From assembly GCA_003139695.1 (NCBI GenBank), contig PLJM01000027.1:1-64000 (forward strand): DNA of 64,000 nucleotides, written 5' to 3'. Origin of the DNA: Candidatus Dormiibacterota bacterium. Its GTDB lineage: Bacteria > Chloroflexota > Dormibacteria > Dormibacterales > Dormibacteraceae. The translations under genes and the position numbers were made by a program. This document shows positions 25,898 to 35,064 of the stretch, piece after piece. Each line of letters begins with the position of its first letter. Position 1 is the first letter of the stretch. A model generated the notes under the pieces. That model was not told the origin of the DNA. It saw nothing but the letters and a program-made list of their open reading frames with translations, and searched no databases.

Positions 25898-27178
25898 TTA
25901 GACGTGGGATGTTCGAGCGAATCGTCGGAATGTGCGCACCTCCTCCAGCGCTGCCGTGAGGGATTCACCGCGGTGCCAGGTTGAGATTGGAATGCCGGCT
26001 TTCCTGTACTCATATCGAAGAGCTTCACGTTTCAGGGCCCACAGCCTGTAAGCCAGGCGGCCCTGCGGACCGCTGGGGGCGGGGAGAAACGGCGTCGGAG
26101 ACACCTCAACGATTGCCACGTCGAACCCACGCCCGCGCAGGTCAAAGAGTGCCGCCACCGTTCGCTCGTCGAGCAGCGGCGTGATCGCTATGACGAGTGC
26201 CTTGGGCGGCAGCGTCCGGGTGGGGATGATGTCGATACCCTTCCACGCATAGCTGAACTGGCTCTCGGTGCTCAGGAGCGCATCGACAATGCGATACGCC
26301 TGTGTGACCCCCATCCGAGGATGTAGCCATCGCAGGGTGCCGCCGAAACTGACCAAACCCACGCGATCTCGGCGGTTCAGGTAGTGGCGAGCGAGCGAGG
26401 CAGCTGCGCGGACGGTCATGAGCAGGATGCTGTCGCCATCCACAGCGAGGTCGGAGAACGTGTCGAGAAAGATGACGACATCGGTGTTGCGTTCCGGGTG
26501 CACGTCGTTGACGTGAAGCTCGCCGCGGCGCGTGCTTTGAGGCCAATTGATTTTGCGGACGCGGTCCCCGGGCACGAACGGCCGGACGTCAGCGAACTCG
26601 ATACCGTCTCCAATCCGACGCGACACCTCATTGCCGGAGAAGACCTGCGTTTCCAGTGGTCGGATGGCTCTTGCCAGCGCCTCCTCACGTGGGTACACGC
26701 GTAGGACGAGCGTCTGATCAAGCAGCTGCTCGAAGGTGAAGAACCCCAGCCGGTCATGCGATTCGACAAGCAGCCTGCCGATCTTGAACGTGCCCCATCG
26801 GGAGGAGATCAGCTTGATTGCGAGGTGGCGCTGCGTACCGGCCGGGAGTTGAATTGTCTGGAGCTCAGTCCCACTGCTCGGCTGAAGGCCGGCCGGAAGC
26901 GGACCCAGGACCTTGAGCCAGGGCATTGCGGTTTGGGCGTCGATCTCCAGGTCGGCCGACACCTCCTCGCCCTCGAGCACGCGCTCGCGGTCAAGTCGCA
27001 CGCTGAGGAATAGTTTCGGCCGCACCATGCCGATCAGACCGGCGATTACTGCAACCAGGAAGCAAATGCCGATCTCCGCAGCCTCGGGCCGCCCGAGAAG
27101 GATCGCGCCCAACAGCCCCAAGCCGGCCAGCCACAGGTAACCGACCAGCTTCGGCGACGCCGACATCCTGACGCTCAC
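25898..27178 (-). CDS. DUF58 domain protein of MoxR operon
   Basis: A GTG at 27178 overlaps the moxR stop as GTGA, giving 426 residues rather than the tracked 442. Two membrane helices near the N-terminus (about 13-52) are followed by a beta domain and the DUF58 core: GDRVRKINWPQSTRRGELHV (about 212-230), then a von Willebrand A-like fold (DVVIFLDTFSDL, VGLVSFGG, KALVIAITPLLDERT). The first Asp-containing metal site (DTFSD) deviates from DxSxS. DUF58 proteins work with MoxR ATPases in envelope-protein maturation or stress. Confidence 0.88.
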   Translation of the reverse strand: MSVRMSASPKLVGYLWLAGLGLLGAILLGRPEAAEIGICFLVAVIAGLIGMVRPKLFLSVRLDRERVLEGEEVSADLEIDAQTAMPWLKVLGPLPAGLQPSSGTELQTIQLPAGTQRHLAIKLISSRWGTFKIGRLLVESHDRLGFFTFEQLLDQTLVLRVYPREEALARAIRPLETQVFSGNEVSRRIGDGIEFADVRPFVPGDRVRKINWPQSTRRGELHVNDVHPERNTDVVIFLDTFSDLAVDGDSILLMTVRAAASLARHYLNRRDRVGLVSFGGTLRWLHPRMGVTQAYRIVDALLSTESQFSYAWKGIDIIPTRTLPPKALVIAITPLLDERTVAALFDLRGRGFDVAIVEVSPTPFLPAPSGPQGRLAYRLWALKREALRYEYRKAGIPISTWHRGESLTAALEEVRTFRRFARTSHV

Positions 27179-28152
27179 GGCCTGCGGACGTCCTCGGCGG
27201 AAGGGGCGGGGACTGACTCCAGGCATTCGGCGACCACGTCTTCTTGGCGGATGTGCTCTACCCAGAGCTCGGGGCGCAGGGTGAGTCGGTGCGCCAGCGC
27301 GGAGACAGCGACCGACTTGACATCCTCCGGAATCACATAATCGCGGGCGTCGAGGGCTGCACGGGCCCTTGCCAGCTTGAAAAGAGCCAGCGCGCCGCGG
27401 GGACTGGCCCCCACCTGTGTCCGCGGACTCCGTCGGGTAGCCTCAACAAGATCGACGATGTAGTAGCCGATGCTCTCGGACACATATACCTGCTCCAGAG
27501 CGGACTGGAGCCGCAAAAGGGTCGGACCGTCCACGACCGTACGGAGGGCCACCTCATCTTCACCGCGCTCGGCGCGCTGCTGCAGGATCGCCAATTGCTG
27601 CTCCCGGGAGGGATAGCCGATCCGCAGCCGAACGAGGAAGCGGTCGAGTTGCGCTTCTGGTAGCGGATAGGTGCCCTCGAACTCAATCGGGTTCTGGGTC
27701 GCGATGACCAGGAACGGGCGCCCCAGCTGGCGCGTGACGCCCTCCATGGTCACCTGCTGCTCCTGCATTGCCTCGAGCAGAGCAGCCTGCGTTTTCGCCG
27801 GCGCCCGATTGATCTCGTCCGCAAGAAGAAGATTGGTGAACACGGGACCGGGCCTGAAAACGAACTCGCCCGAGCGCTGGTCATAAATGGACGCGCCGGT
27901 TACGTCAGAGGGCATCAGGTCTGGCGTGAATTGAATCCGCTTGAACTGCTGCTCCGTGACCGCGGCGAAGCTGCGTGCCATCAGGGTCTTCGCGAGCCCG
28001 GGAAAGTCCTCGATCAGCACGTGGCCATCACACAAAAGAGCCATAAGAACAAGCTCGAGGACATTGCGTTTGCCCAGGACCGCGCGCTCGATCTCGTCGA
28101 GCACCTCCGAGCAGCGCTTGGCGATGTCAGCTACGCCGTCAACGCTGCTCAT
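27175..28152 (-). CDS. MoxR-family AAA+ ATPase
   Basis: A 325-residue AAA+ protein. Walker A is HVLIEDFPGLAKTLMARSFA (GLAKT, about 53), Walker B is NLLLADEINRAPAKTQAALLEAMQEQQV (about 110), sensor 1 is FLVIATQNPIEFEGTYPLPEAQLDRFL, and the C-terminal lid has TQVGASPRGALALFKLARARAAL. MoxR ATPases act as chaperones for von Willebrand A-domain partners, here the overlapping DUF58 protein. The start ATG overlaps the upstream stop by four bases. Confidence 0.95.
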   Translation of the reverse strand: MSSVDGVADIAKRCSEVLDEIERAVLGKRNVLELVLMALLCDGHVLIEDFPGLAKTLMARSFAAVTEQQFKRIQFTPDLMPSDVTGASIYDQRSGEFVFRPGPVFTNLLLADEINRAPAKTQAALLEAMQEQQVTMEGVTRQLGRPFLVIATQNPIEFEGTYPLPEAQLDRFLVRLRIGYPSREQQLAILQQRAERGEDEVALRTVVDGPTLLRLQSALEQVYVSESIGYYIVDLVEATRRSPRTQVGASPRGALALFKLARARAALDARDYVIPEDVKSVAVSALAHRLTLRPELWVEHIRQEDVVAECLESVPAPSAEDVRRP

Positions 28153-28712
28153 ATTGATTCCAACGCATTCACTGCCTGCTCGAGCTCCTCGATCGGCACC
28201 GCGGCCGCGTTGTGACTGGCTGATCGACCGTCCCCGGTTATCGCCGCCCAGAGTTGATCGCCCACCAGGATTCTGGCCAGTGCTGGATCAGATTCAAGGT
28301 TGATGTTGCGGTGCGCGGAGAGCCGCTGGGCTGCCAGTCGACGAAGAAGGCGCCGCAACTGCGAGTTGGGGTCCAAGCCTGAGACGGTGAATAGCGAGAT
28401 ATCCAACTCGATGTGCTGGATTTCTCGCAGGGTCGCCGGCGCGAGTCGCTTGCGTTTAACCGCCTGCTCAATCGCAGTGTGGCCGCCAGATGGAAAAGCC
28501 TGCGACAGAGCGCCGGCGACCGACCACAAAACGACAAACCCGATCAGGACGAGGTAGGCGTGCAGCGCAAGGTTGGAGCGATCGGGGTGGTTGAGCAAAG
28601 CGGCCACGACAACTCCAGTGGCGAGAACGAGCATTACCGCTGGGCCCATCAAGCTCCGCCTAAGGATCCGCATCCCGGCTCTGTCGCGGGCGTGCACTTT
28701 GTCGTGTTCCAC
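28149..28712 (-). CDS. Membrane protein of MoxR operon, unknown function
   Basis: A 187-residue protein with two hydrophobic segments (about 21-41 and 50-70) and a C-terminal helical part (IEQAVKRKRLAPATLREIQHIELDISLFT...) predicted cytoplasmic. It begins with a GTG that directly follows the TAG of the DUF4129 gene and ends overlapping moxR, so the operon is very tightly packed. No family recognised. A structural or regulatory partner of MoxR is only inferred from position. Confidence 0.6.
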   Translation of the reverse strand: MEHDKVHARDRAGMRILRRSLMGPAVMLVLATGVVVAALLNHPDRSNLALHAYLVLIGFVVLWSVAGALSQAFPSGGHTAIEQAVKRKRLAPATLREIQHIELDISLFTVSGLDPNSQLRRLLRRLAAQRLSAHRNINLESDPALARILVGDQLWAAITGDGRSASHNAAAVPIEELEQAVNALESI

Positions 28713-29588
28713 CTAGGTCGGCACCTGGAGCTGGCGTCGGATGTTCGTGAGCGTTCTCACCGCCACCACTCGCATTTTCTCGTCGATCTCATGCTGGCTG
28801 AACCTGGCCAGCTCAAAAAGCTCGGCCAACTTGGTTGCGTCAGCACCTGCGCTGGGAACGGAGGACAGAATCCTGCCTACGAACTCCAATGGAGTCTCGT
28901 AAATCCGCCTGGCGCTCCCGGCTCGCGCGAATGCCTTCTCCATCACTGAATACGCGGCGATCACGGCCAGTCTGGGATCTGGATGAGAAAGTAAAGTCTC
29001 AATGCCTTCTTCAATCGCTTCCGTCATTGTTTCGCGAGGTTTTGACCCAAGGACCTGCGCCGAAAGGCGACGGCGGCGTTCGCTCATGACCCAGGCCAAA
29101 ATGCCGACAAGGACGACTGCCAACGCCAAGCCAAGGCTGATCCAGGGCAGCACGCCGTTGGTAGACCTTGTCGCGGCGAAAGCAGATGACTGGGCCTGAG
29201 GCAGCGCGCCCGGGCCGGCGGATGTTGAGCCCGAAGGTAGCCCAACCGAACCAGGACCCCCAGGCGGTGCCGCCGCGAAGAGACCGACCGCGATGGCAAA
29301 GAGAATGATGGGGATCAGGAGCAGCGCAAGCTTGAGGGCCCTACGGAACTGATGTGGCTCCGACGGCCAAAATAAGTAAACGAGACCCGCCATCAAGAGC
29401 AGGTCGAGGGCGACCCCGAGGTACAGGCCGGTCTGAACGAGCACCACGATCGGCTCTGGTGGCAGCACTGGGCCGCCAAGCTCGATTGCGCCGGACCGAC
29501 TGCCAATCCCGACCAAGGCTGCCAGCCCCACCAGGCCGAGCACGATTGCGACCTGACCTCGGCTCGAAATCCGGTTCCGATCCCTCAT
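28713..29588 (-). CDS. DUF4129-domain membrane protein
   Basis: A 291-residue protein with about four membrane helices (near 15-32, 45-70, 85-107 and 148-168) and a Pro/Gly/Ser-rich outer loop (GGPGSVGLPSGSTSAGPGA). The C-terminal cytoplasmic domain is typical of DUF4129: GIETLLSHPDPRLAVIAAYSVMEKAFARAG...ETPLEFVGRIL. DUF4129 proteins are regular members of MoxR/DUF58 operons. It is the first gene of this one. The promoter must lie between it and repeat R1 at 29608. Confidence 0.82.
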   Translation of the reverse strand: MRDRNRISSRGQVAIVLGLVGLAALVGIGSRSGAIELGGPVLPPEPIVVLVQTGLYLGVALDLLLMAGLVYLFWPSEPHQFRRALKLALLLIPIILFAIAVGLFAAAPPGGPGSVGLPSGSTSAGPGALPQAQSSAFAATRSTNGVLPWISLGLALAVVLVGILAWVMSERRRRLSAQVLGSKPRETMTEAIEEGIETLLSHPDPRLAVIAAYSVMEKAFARAGSARRIYETPLEFVGRILSSVPSAGADATKLAELFELARFSQHEIDEKMRVVAVRTLTNIRRQLQVPT

Positions 29589-29607
29589 GACCCAATGCCC
29601 ACGCTAG

Positions 29608-29673
29608 GTCATTGTGGGCGGTGATGGATTGGAGACGCCTCTGACAGACTCACTTCGCCTGATTGTCTGACTG
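29608..29673 (+). repeat. R1 repeat, copy A (tRNA-Val-end-like)
   Basis: This 66-base copy aligns without gaps to copy B at 31709. It shares an identical run of about 38 bases with copy C at 36828, starting GTGGGCGGTGATGGATTG. Its 14-base core GTGGGCGGTGATGG is identical to the 3' end of the tRNA-Val gene at 40578-40591, same orientation. It lies between the MoxR operon and the sigma-factor gene, with no gene from 29589 to 29812, and may be the left attachment-site remnant of the 29.6-40.6 kb island. Confidence 0.85.
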
Positions 29674-29812
29674 CGCCGGGGACCCGCTCTCCTTTCACCA
29701 CGATCCAACTCACCCTGTTCGCCATGAGGCACTATTCATACTCCCTCCAAAATGAGGCAGTTTGTCCTGCAACCCTCGGCGTCGATACACACCTAGTAAG
29801 GGATAGGAATGG

Positions 29813-30343
29813 ATGGAGTCATCACAAGATCTCATCTCCAGTGCCCGCATCGGGGACAAGGTCGCCTTCGAGAAGCTATTACAGCCGCACATCTCATCTG
29901 CGGCCAAGCTCGCCTACGCCATGCTTCTGGACCGAACTGAGGCTGAGGACGTCGTGCAGGAAGCTGCTCTCAGCGCGTGGAGGAGGCTCGAAAACGTTCG
30001 TGACGGCGAAGACTTCAAGCCCTGGTTCTTAGGCATCGTCGCCAACCGGTGCCGAACGGTTCGTCGAGGCTCGTGGTGGTCCGTTGTTCGTGTGGCGAGA
30101 ACGCCTATGACCCACTATCCCAGCCCAGAAGAACGACTGGTCCGCGGCGCTGATTTGCGGAGCGCCCTTGCTGTACTTTCTGCTGATCAGAGGGCAGCCA
30201 TTTTGCTGCACTTCTACCTTGACCTTCCACTTGAAGACGTCGCCAGGGCGCTCGAAATCTCAGTGGCAGGCGTGAAGTCGCGCATTAACCGAGCCCTAAA
30301 GCGTTTGCGGCCGGTCCTCCGTGCTGACGAAGAGTCGGTCTGA
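29813..30343 (+). CDS. ECF-type RNA polymerase sigma factor
   Basis: A 176-residue sigma-70 family factor. Region 2 spans about 18-85 (LDRTEAEDVVQEAALSAWRRL...FKPWFLGIVANRCR). Region 4 spans about 112-168 (LSADQRAAILLHFYLDLPLEDVARALEISVAGVKSRINRALKRLRP) with the helix-turn-helix. There is no extended C-terminal domain. Its TGA overlaps the next gene's ATG (TGATG), the classical coupling of an ECF factor with its membrane anti-sigma partner. Confidence 0.93.
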   Translation: MESSQDLISSARIGDKVAFEKLLQPHISSAAKLAYAMLLDRTEAEDVVQEAALSAWRRLENVRDGEDFKPWFLGIVANRCRTVRRGSWWSVVRVARTPMTHYPSPEERLVRGADLRSALAVLSADQRAAILLHFYLDLPLEDVARALEISVAGVKSRINRALKRLRPVLRADEESV

Positions 30344-31641
30344 TGGGTATCCGGGAGGAGCTCCATGAGGCTTTCGACGGACAGGACTTCTCCAACGACG
30401 CCCTTCTAGCCCGCGTCGCGACCCAGCTGGACTCGTCGCCGTCTGCGAACAGCCATCAGTGGGCTGCCGCCATCGCGGCGATGCTGACCATCACCTTGGT
30501 CGCGACACTGTTAGTGGCTCGAGCAGTGCGTGATGGCAGCCGCGGCGCACCTACTCCAAGCGGCCGGATCAGCCAGTGCCTGCCGACGCACAACACCAGC
30601 CCCAGCTCGGGGGAGCACGGGAGCATCACTGAATACCCGGTGCCGGCGGACCTCGGGCATCTCGGGGACATCACCGGAGGACCGGATGGGAGCCTTTGGC
30701 TCATTGGTCAGGCGACAAACTCGTCGAACAGCATGATCGTCAAGCTGACGACCTCAGGCGCCTTTACCGAGTATCGGGTCCCCAGTGCCAATACGCAGAT
30801 AGGCGGGATCACAACCGGACCTGACGGCAACATTTGGTTTACCGAGACCTACATTGGCGGTCCTGCGTCAGAACCGCCGCAGGTGAATGTGGCCAAGGTA
30901 GCCAAACTCACCACGTCCGGCACATTTACGGAGTACCGCGTCCCTGGCACCGTGGCGGAGCTCGGCGGAATCATCACCGGAGCCGACTGCAACCTCTGGG
31001 TGACCGATTCAGGATCTAACAAGGTCCTCAAGGTCAGCACGTCGGGCAGCATCACGGAGTTCGCGATTCCCTCCGCAGATAGCCAGCCAGAAGCGATTAC
31101 GGCAGGCCCTGACGGGGCGCTCTGGTTCACGGAGTACTCGACAGCGAAGGTTGCCAGGGTGACCACGTCTGGCCACATCACCGAGTTTCCACTTCCAGCC
31201 ACCGGGGACTCCTTCGGATACCGGCCAAGTGGACTCGCATCAGGGCCTGACGGAAATCTATGGCTCACCGAGGAAGGCAATTGGCCGGGTGGGGGACCGG
31301 GCCAGGTGGCCAGGTTGAGCACGTCGGGGGTCTTCAGCGCTTACGGCGTTCCAACCACCAAGCTCGCTCCAGGTTTGTCGCTGTTGAGAGACACGGGGCC
31401 TCGAAACATCACAGCCGGACCGGACGGGAACCTTTGGTTTTCGGTTCTCTGGAACCTTGACAGCGTGACGACTACAGGAGTCTTCAGCCAGTACATCGTC
31501 ACGGCACCCAACGGTCAAGTCGGCGAGGTGTATTCGATGACAGCGGGGCCGGACGGCGCCATTTGGTTCACAGGAGGCGACTTCACGAGCGGCCGGCCGC
31601 TGGTCGGCAAGCTCGTTGTCAAGCCAGCATCGTCTAGCTGA
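30343..31641 (+). CDS. Membrane-anchored Vgb-type beta-propeller, candidate anti-sigma factor
   Basis: This 432-residue protein starts in the stop codon of the sigma gene. Residues 1-35 are a short helical cytoplasmic part (REELHEAFDGQDFSNDALLARVATQL), one membrane helix covers about 40-62, and the outside part is a propeller of at least seven virginiamycin-B-lyase-like repeats with the phrase ITxGPDGxLWFTE (for example ITTGPDGNIWFTE, ITAGPDGALWFTE). No zinc anti-sigma HxxxCxxC motif is seen, so anti-sigma function is inferred from position and topology. The propeller could sense a cell-surface ligand. Lyase activity cannot be claimed. Confidence 0.8.
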   Translation: MGIREELHEAFDGQDFSNDALLARVATQLDSSPSANSHQWAAAIAAMLTITLVATLLVARAVRDGSRGAPTPSGRISQCLPTHNTSPSSGEHGSITEYPVPADLGHLGDITGGPDGSLWLIGQATNSSNSMIVKLTTSGAFTEYRVPSANTQIGGITTGPDGNIWFTETYIGGPASEPPQVNVAKVAKLTTSGTFTEYRVPGTVAELGGIITGADCNLWVTDSGSNKVLKVSTSGSITEFAIPSADSQPEAITAGPDGALWFTEYSTAKVARVTTSGHITEFPLPATGDSFGYRPSGLASGPDGNLWLTEEGNWPGGGPGQVARLSTSGVFSAYGVPTTKLAPGLSLLRDTGPRNITAGPDGNLWFSVLWNLDSVTTTGVFSQYIVTAPNGQVGEVYSMTAGPDGAIWFTGGDFTSGRPLVGKLVVKPASSS

Positions 31642-31708
31642 CCGGTAGGCCGCGTTTGCCGCAGGCGCGGGTCATCAAACTCATCGATACGGTGCACTGA
31701 AACTGTCC

Positions 31709-31774
31709 GTCATTGTGGGCGGTGATGGGTCCGAAACGCCTCTGACAGACTCGCTGCGCCTGATTGTTTGACTG
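31709..31774 (+). repeat. R1 repeat, copy B
   Basis: This copy has the same length and start as copy A (GTCATTGTGGGCGGTGATGG...CTGACTG) with scattered differences. After the 14-base tRNA-Val-identical core it reads GTCCGAAACGCCTC, which still resembles the T loop and variable region of the tRNA. It follows the propeller gene and precedes the 3' end of the first kelch gene. Confidence 0.85.
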
Positions 31775-31814
31775 GACGCACGAGATGGGATCGAGTAGTG
31801 CTCGAGCGCCGGAT

Positions 31815-33077
31815 CTAAGTAGCGCGCTGCGGTCGTCGGCTCCAGGCGTACTGGGCGCCGACGAGGACGATCATGAGAGCGGCGATGACCGTGAGCCACC
31901 AACTGAGCTCCGGCGACCCAATGAACGCGGGGCTGGGACCGACGATGACCCCATTCGGATCGAACAGGTCGAAGTAGTCGCCGCTCGTGATGAGCACTCG
32001 GCCGTCTTGGAGCATGATCAAAGTCGGTCCAAAGATTCCCGAGATCGGCGGCGGGCTCGGGGCGACCGTCCAGTTATTCCCAACCGGGTCATACAGCAGT
32101 ACCCGGATCCCATCGAAATTGAGTAGTTTGCCGTCCAGCATCAGCACAGCGTCACGGCCGGACGGCCCGAACGCTGTCACCGAAGGCCCACCCGGCATAG
32201 CGGTACCTGTCCGAGTGACTCCGGTCTGCAAGTCGAAGACGAAGGGAATGAGGTCGACGGGTGCTGGGACTGATTCTCCGTTGGGGGGCGCTTGGTACTG
32301 ATGCATGAACCCAACGATCTGCCCAGCCCGGTTCAGGAAGGCTGAGCTGACGACGTAACCCGTCGGTGGGAATTTCAAGGTGGACCAGGCATTCGCGCCC
32401 GGGTCGTACAGGGAGGACGGCGGCGACCCTGCGCTCGAGAAACCGCCGGTTACAAACACCCGGCCGTCTGGGAGGGTGATGGCCAGTGCAGACCCTCTGT
32501 CAACAGGCATGTTTGCTGCCTTCATCCACTTCCCAGTCGCTGGGTTGAATATCTCTGAGGAGGTAATTTCGGTCGAGGCGTTCGCGCCTCCCGCTACCAA
32601 CACACGCCCGTCGCGCAGCAGGACAGCACTTTGCATGGACCGGCTTTGGGTCATTGGCGCAACCTTGGTCCAGCTCCCGCTCGCAGGATCGAATATGAAT
32701 GCGGTATTGACGGGAACTACGGTGTTCGCCTTCAATACCCACCCGCCGGCCACGAGGACCCTGCCATCCGCCATAACGGTGACGGACGGAAAGTTAACTG
32801 CTACAGGCATGTCGGTGGCAGTGGACCACGTTGCGTGGTGCGGATCATAGATTTCGACCGTTGCCACTGGCCTGCCGTTCCTGAGGTTGCCGCCCAGAAG
32901 TAGGACGCGCCCGTCATGCATCACCACTGCCGCTTCTCCTGATCGGCTGTTCTCGTCGTGCTGGAATGAGCTCCATGAACCTTGACCCTTGAGTACCGAA
33001 GCTGGGGAGACGGCACAGGCCGATATGAAGAGCAGCATGCCCGCGATCGCGAGACGCCTCACCGGGAGAATCTCCAT
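31815..33077 (-). CDS. Kelch-repeat lipoprotein with C-terminal membrane helix (cassette 1)
   Basis: A 420-residue precursor: a hydrophobic N-terminus with lipobox-like FISAC (about 21), then at least five kelch-type blades with the motif DGRVLLLGG / DGRVLVAGG followed by EIYDP or IFDPASGSW, and a final membrane helix near 390-408 followed by RRPQR. It should be anchored outside at both ends. It overlaps the DppC-like permease gene by 19 bases, and together with the DppB-like gene makes a three-gene unit. A paralogue with the same topology lies at 38860-40221. The ligand is unknown. Confidence 0.8.
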   Translation of the reverse strand: MEILPVRRLAIAGMLLFISACAVSPASVLKGQGSWSSFQHDENSRSGEAAVVMHDGRVLLLGGNLRNGRPVATVEIYDPHHATWSTATDMPVAVNFPSVTVMADGRVLVAGGWVLKANTVVPVNTAFIFDPASGSWTKVAPMTQSRSMQSAVLLRDGRVLVAGGANASTEITSSEIFNPATGKWMKAANMPVDRGSALAITLPDGRVFVTGGFSSAGSPPSSLYDPGANAWSTLKFPPTGYVVSSAFLNRAGQIVGFMHQYQAPPNGESVPAPVDLIPFVFDLQTGVTRTGTAMPGGPSVTAFGPSGRDAVLMLDGKLLNFDGIRVLLYDPVGNNWTVAPSPPPISGIFGPTLIMLQDGRVLITSGDYFDLFDPNGVIVGPSPAFIGSPELSWWLTVIAALMIVLVGAQYAWSRRPQRAT

Positions 33078-34012
33078 CTGCCCCGAAGAGCTGTGCCCAC
33101 TAGCTCGAATGCAAGTGCCATTGCCACGACTGCGAATGCCGGCACCAAGACCGGGCCCATTTGCTTGTAGAGGATGTACCGCCGGGAAAGAGCCAGCAAT
33201 TGGCCAAGCTCGAGCTGCGTAATTATGGGAATGCTGTTGTCGCCTTGTTGAACCAGGCTCAGTACCGGGCCCAAAAAGACTTGCAGGTAACCGAGCTCAG
33301 CGAGGAGTACGAGGACAGCGCTGGCCTGAAACGCGATCTCGATCGTCAGCACCGGGCGGAGAAACGGAACCACATGGAGCTGGAAGAAGCGCAAACCACC
33401 GGTGCCCATCGCGTCCGCAGCGATCGAGAAGGGCTGCGTCCGCACTCGTTCCACGGTCTCGGCAACCAGGACCGCGATATCGCGCCAACCGATGATGGAC
33501 ATTCCCACAACGAAGGCGAACTCCTTGCCGCGAGGCGCCAGAGCTTCGATCACCACGATTGCGAGCGCAAGGTATGGAAAACCGATGATCCAGCTCCCTA
33601 TGCCGTCGCTGATGCTCGCCACCAATCGCGACCCCAGACCCATTGCGAGACCGGCAAGGAGGCCGACGACGAGCCGAGCTGCAACGACAACGGCGACCAG
33701 TTCCAGAGAAGGGATCGTGGCATGGGCGACCAGCCCGAGCAGGTCGCGGCCGCCTGGGTCCGAGCCGAGCAGGTAGAAGTGGGTGCCGGCGTTCTGAGGT
33801 GCGACTGTCCAGACGTCAACGTTTGATAACGGTCCGAACGGCGGCAACTGAGGCCCGTTCGACCCATTCACATATCCGAATGCGTAAATGCCGGTGGACC
33901 ACCACTTGGCAGGCTCGGCGAGACCGACCGCTACCAGCGCCGCCAGGGCGCCGAGGAGCCCGAAGCCGGCCACCCCTACCGATGCACGCCAGCGGCGCCG
34001 GATCCAAGTCAT
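33059..34012 (-). CDS. DppC-like ABC transporter permease (cassette 1)
   Basis: A 317-residue protein with an N-terminal helix, a periplasmic segment containing the DppC/OppC phrase HFYLLGSDPGGRDLL (about 81), and five further helices. The coupling helix FSIAADAMGTGGLRFFQLHVVPFLRPVL (about 193-220) keeps the EAA-loop pattern A..MG..G...H..P, so it should dock an ATPase, but none is encoded nearby. It overlaps the DppB-like gene by four bases and the kelch gene by 19. The substrate is not known. Confidence 0.85.
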   Translation of the reverse strand: MTWIRRRWRASVGVAGFGLLGALAALVAVGLAEPAKWWSTGIYAFGYVNGSNGPQLPPFGPLSNVDVWTVAPQNAGTHFYLLGSDPGGRDLLGLVAHATIPSLELVAVVVAARLVVGLLAGLAMGLGSRLVASISDGIGSWIIGFPYLALAIVVIEALAPRGKEFAFVVGMSIIGWRDIAVLVAETVERVRTQPFSIAADAMGTGGLRFFQLHVVPFLRPVLTIEIAFQASAVLVLLAELGYLQVFLGPVLSLVQQGDNSIPIITQLELGQLLALSRRYILYKQMGPVLVPAFAVVAMALAFELVGTALRGRWRFSR

Positions 34013-34974
34013 GCGGGGCTGATCCTGAGCTCATTGAGTCGTGGATCGAGCCACTGTTGGAGGAGCTTTGCCATCGCTTCCAAAGTCAGCAATATTGCGG
34101 CCATAGCCGCGACCAGGCCGATCGCCAGGTCAGGTTGGAAATGGCCGGCCTGGTCGGGATAAGCGATGCCGATCGCCAGCACCAGCTGCATCCCCAGCCC
34201 CGGGTAAGCGAAGAAAAACTCGACCAGCGGCAATGAACCGATCATCAATCGAAAAGAGGCGATCCAGCCAGCGGTCAGACTCGGTGCGGCGGGACGAACG
34301 ATATGGCGGTTGACGACCTGGCGCCAGGACAACCCCTTGGCCTTGGCTGTCCGTACGTGATCCTCCGCCTGCGCGTCTTGAAGCGTCAAGCGAGCTCGGC
34401 GGTACACGTATGCAGCTGGACGGATCGACAGGACGAGGGCCGCCCAGAAAGCCTGGACCGGGTCGACACTGCCGTAAGATCCGCCGACCGCAAACCCAGT
34501 TATTTGGAACACCTGGGCTTGGACCTCTTGGACCAGGACCGCAAGCAGGAAGGTCGGAAAGACCCACACCACGACGGCGGCAACGCCAACGGCGGCGAGA
34601 GGGCGTTTCTTCTGCGAAATGGTGAGGTACGCCGCTCCGAGCCCGATAGCCGTTCCGACTACGGTTCCAGCGAGCATCACGGCCAGGCTGCGTTCAGCCG
34701 CAGTGAGGATGGTTGAGGCCAGAGCGGAGGCGTTCGGGGTCTGGGCCGAGGCGCCGCTCAGAAACCCGGTTGAGGTGCGTTCAGCGTAGGTGACGACCAG
34801 CCAGGTCGCCATCAGAACGCCAGCCATCTTGAATCCGAGCGCGCTGAGGAATCCGACTCGTGCCCAGATCCGGGGAAAATGCGAAAACGCCAGGACGACG
34901 CCAAGGCTCGCGACGAGCACGAGAAGGCTGAGGTTGTACCAGAGCACCTCGCTGCCATTTTGATCCTCTGGCAA
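34009..34974 (-). CDS. DppB-like ABC transporter permease (cassette 1)
   Basis: A 321-residue permease with about six helices. The EAA loop is AEDHVRTAKAKGLSWRQVVNRHIVRPAAPSLTAGW (about 203-237), followed by SLPLVEFFFAYPGLGMQLV, close to the PVIVETVFSWPGIG block of DppB. The long first periplasmic region of canonical DppB is replaced by a short Ala/Ser/Thr segment. It is the first gene of the cassette-1 operon. Repeat R2a lies directly upstream of its start. No ATPase or solute-binding protein is in the cassette. Confidence 0.85.
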   Translation of the reverse strand: MPEDQNGSEVLWYNLSLLVLVASLGVVLAFSHFPRIWARVGFLSALGFKMAGVLMATWLVVTYAERTSTGFLSGASAQTPNASALASTILTAAERSLAVMLAGTVVGTAIGLGAAYLTISQKKRPLAAVGVAAVVVWVFPTFLLAVLVQEVQAQVFQITGFAVGGSYGSVDPVQAFWAALVLSIRPAAYVYRRARLTLQDAQAEDHVRTAKAKGLSWRQVVNRHIVRPAAPSLTAGWIASFRLMIGSLPLVEFFFAYPGLGMQLVLAIGIAYPDQAGHFQPDLAIGLVAAMAAILLTLEAMAKLLQQWLDPRLNELRISPA

Positions 34975-34983
34975 TCAAATGGC

Positions 34984-35064
34984 TGACCCTCACATCACTC
35001 CGATTTCGGGGGCGATTGGGTGCGCGGAGAGGATGCATTGGTCAGCCTTGACCTGGAAATGGAC
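34984..35064 (+). repeat. R2 repeat, copy a
   Basis: This roughly 81-base sequence, starting TGACCCTCACATCACTCCG and ending TTGACCTGGAAATGGAC, recurs at 40269-40348 in the same orientation with a few substitutions and one indel. It lies just upstream of the minus-strand permease operon, in the 253-base gap before the lipoprotein pair. The gap otherwise holds nothing I recognise. Confidence 0.85.

Noticed and set aside
25345-26028. 227-residue minus ORF overlapping the DUF58 end and the next membrane gene
   Set aside because: Out of frame with both; Ser/Arg/Gly-rich shadow without hydrophobic segments.
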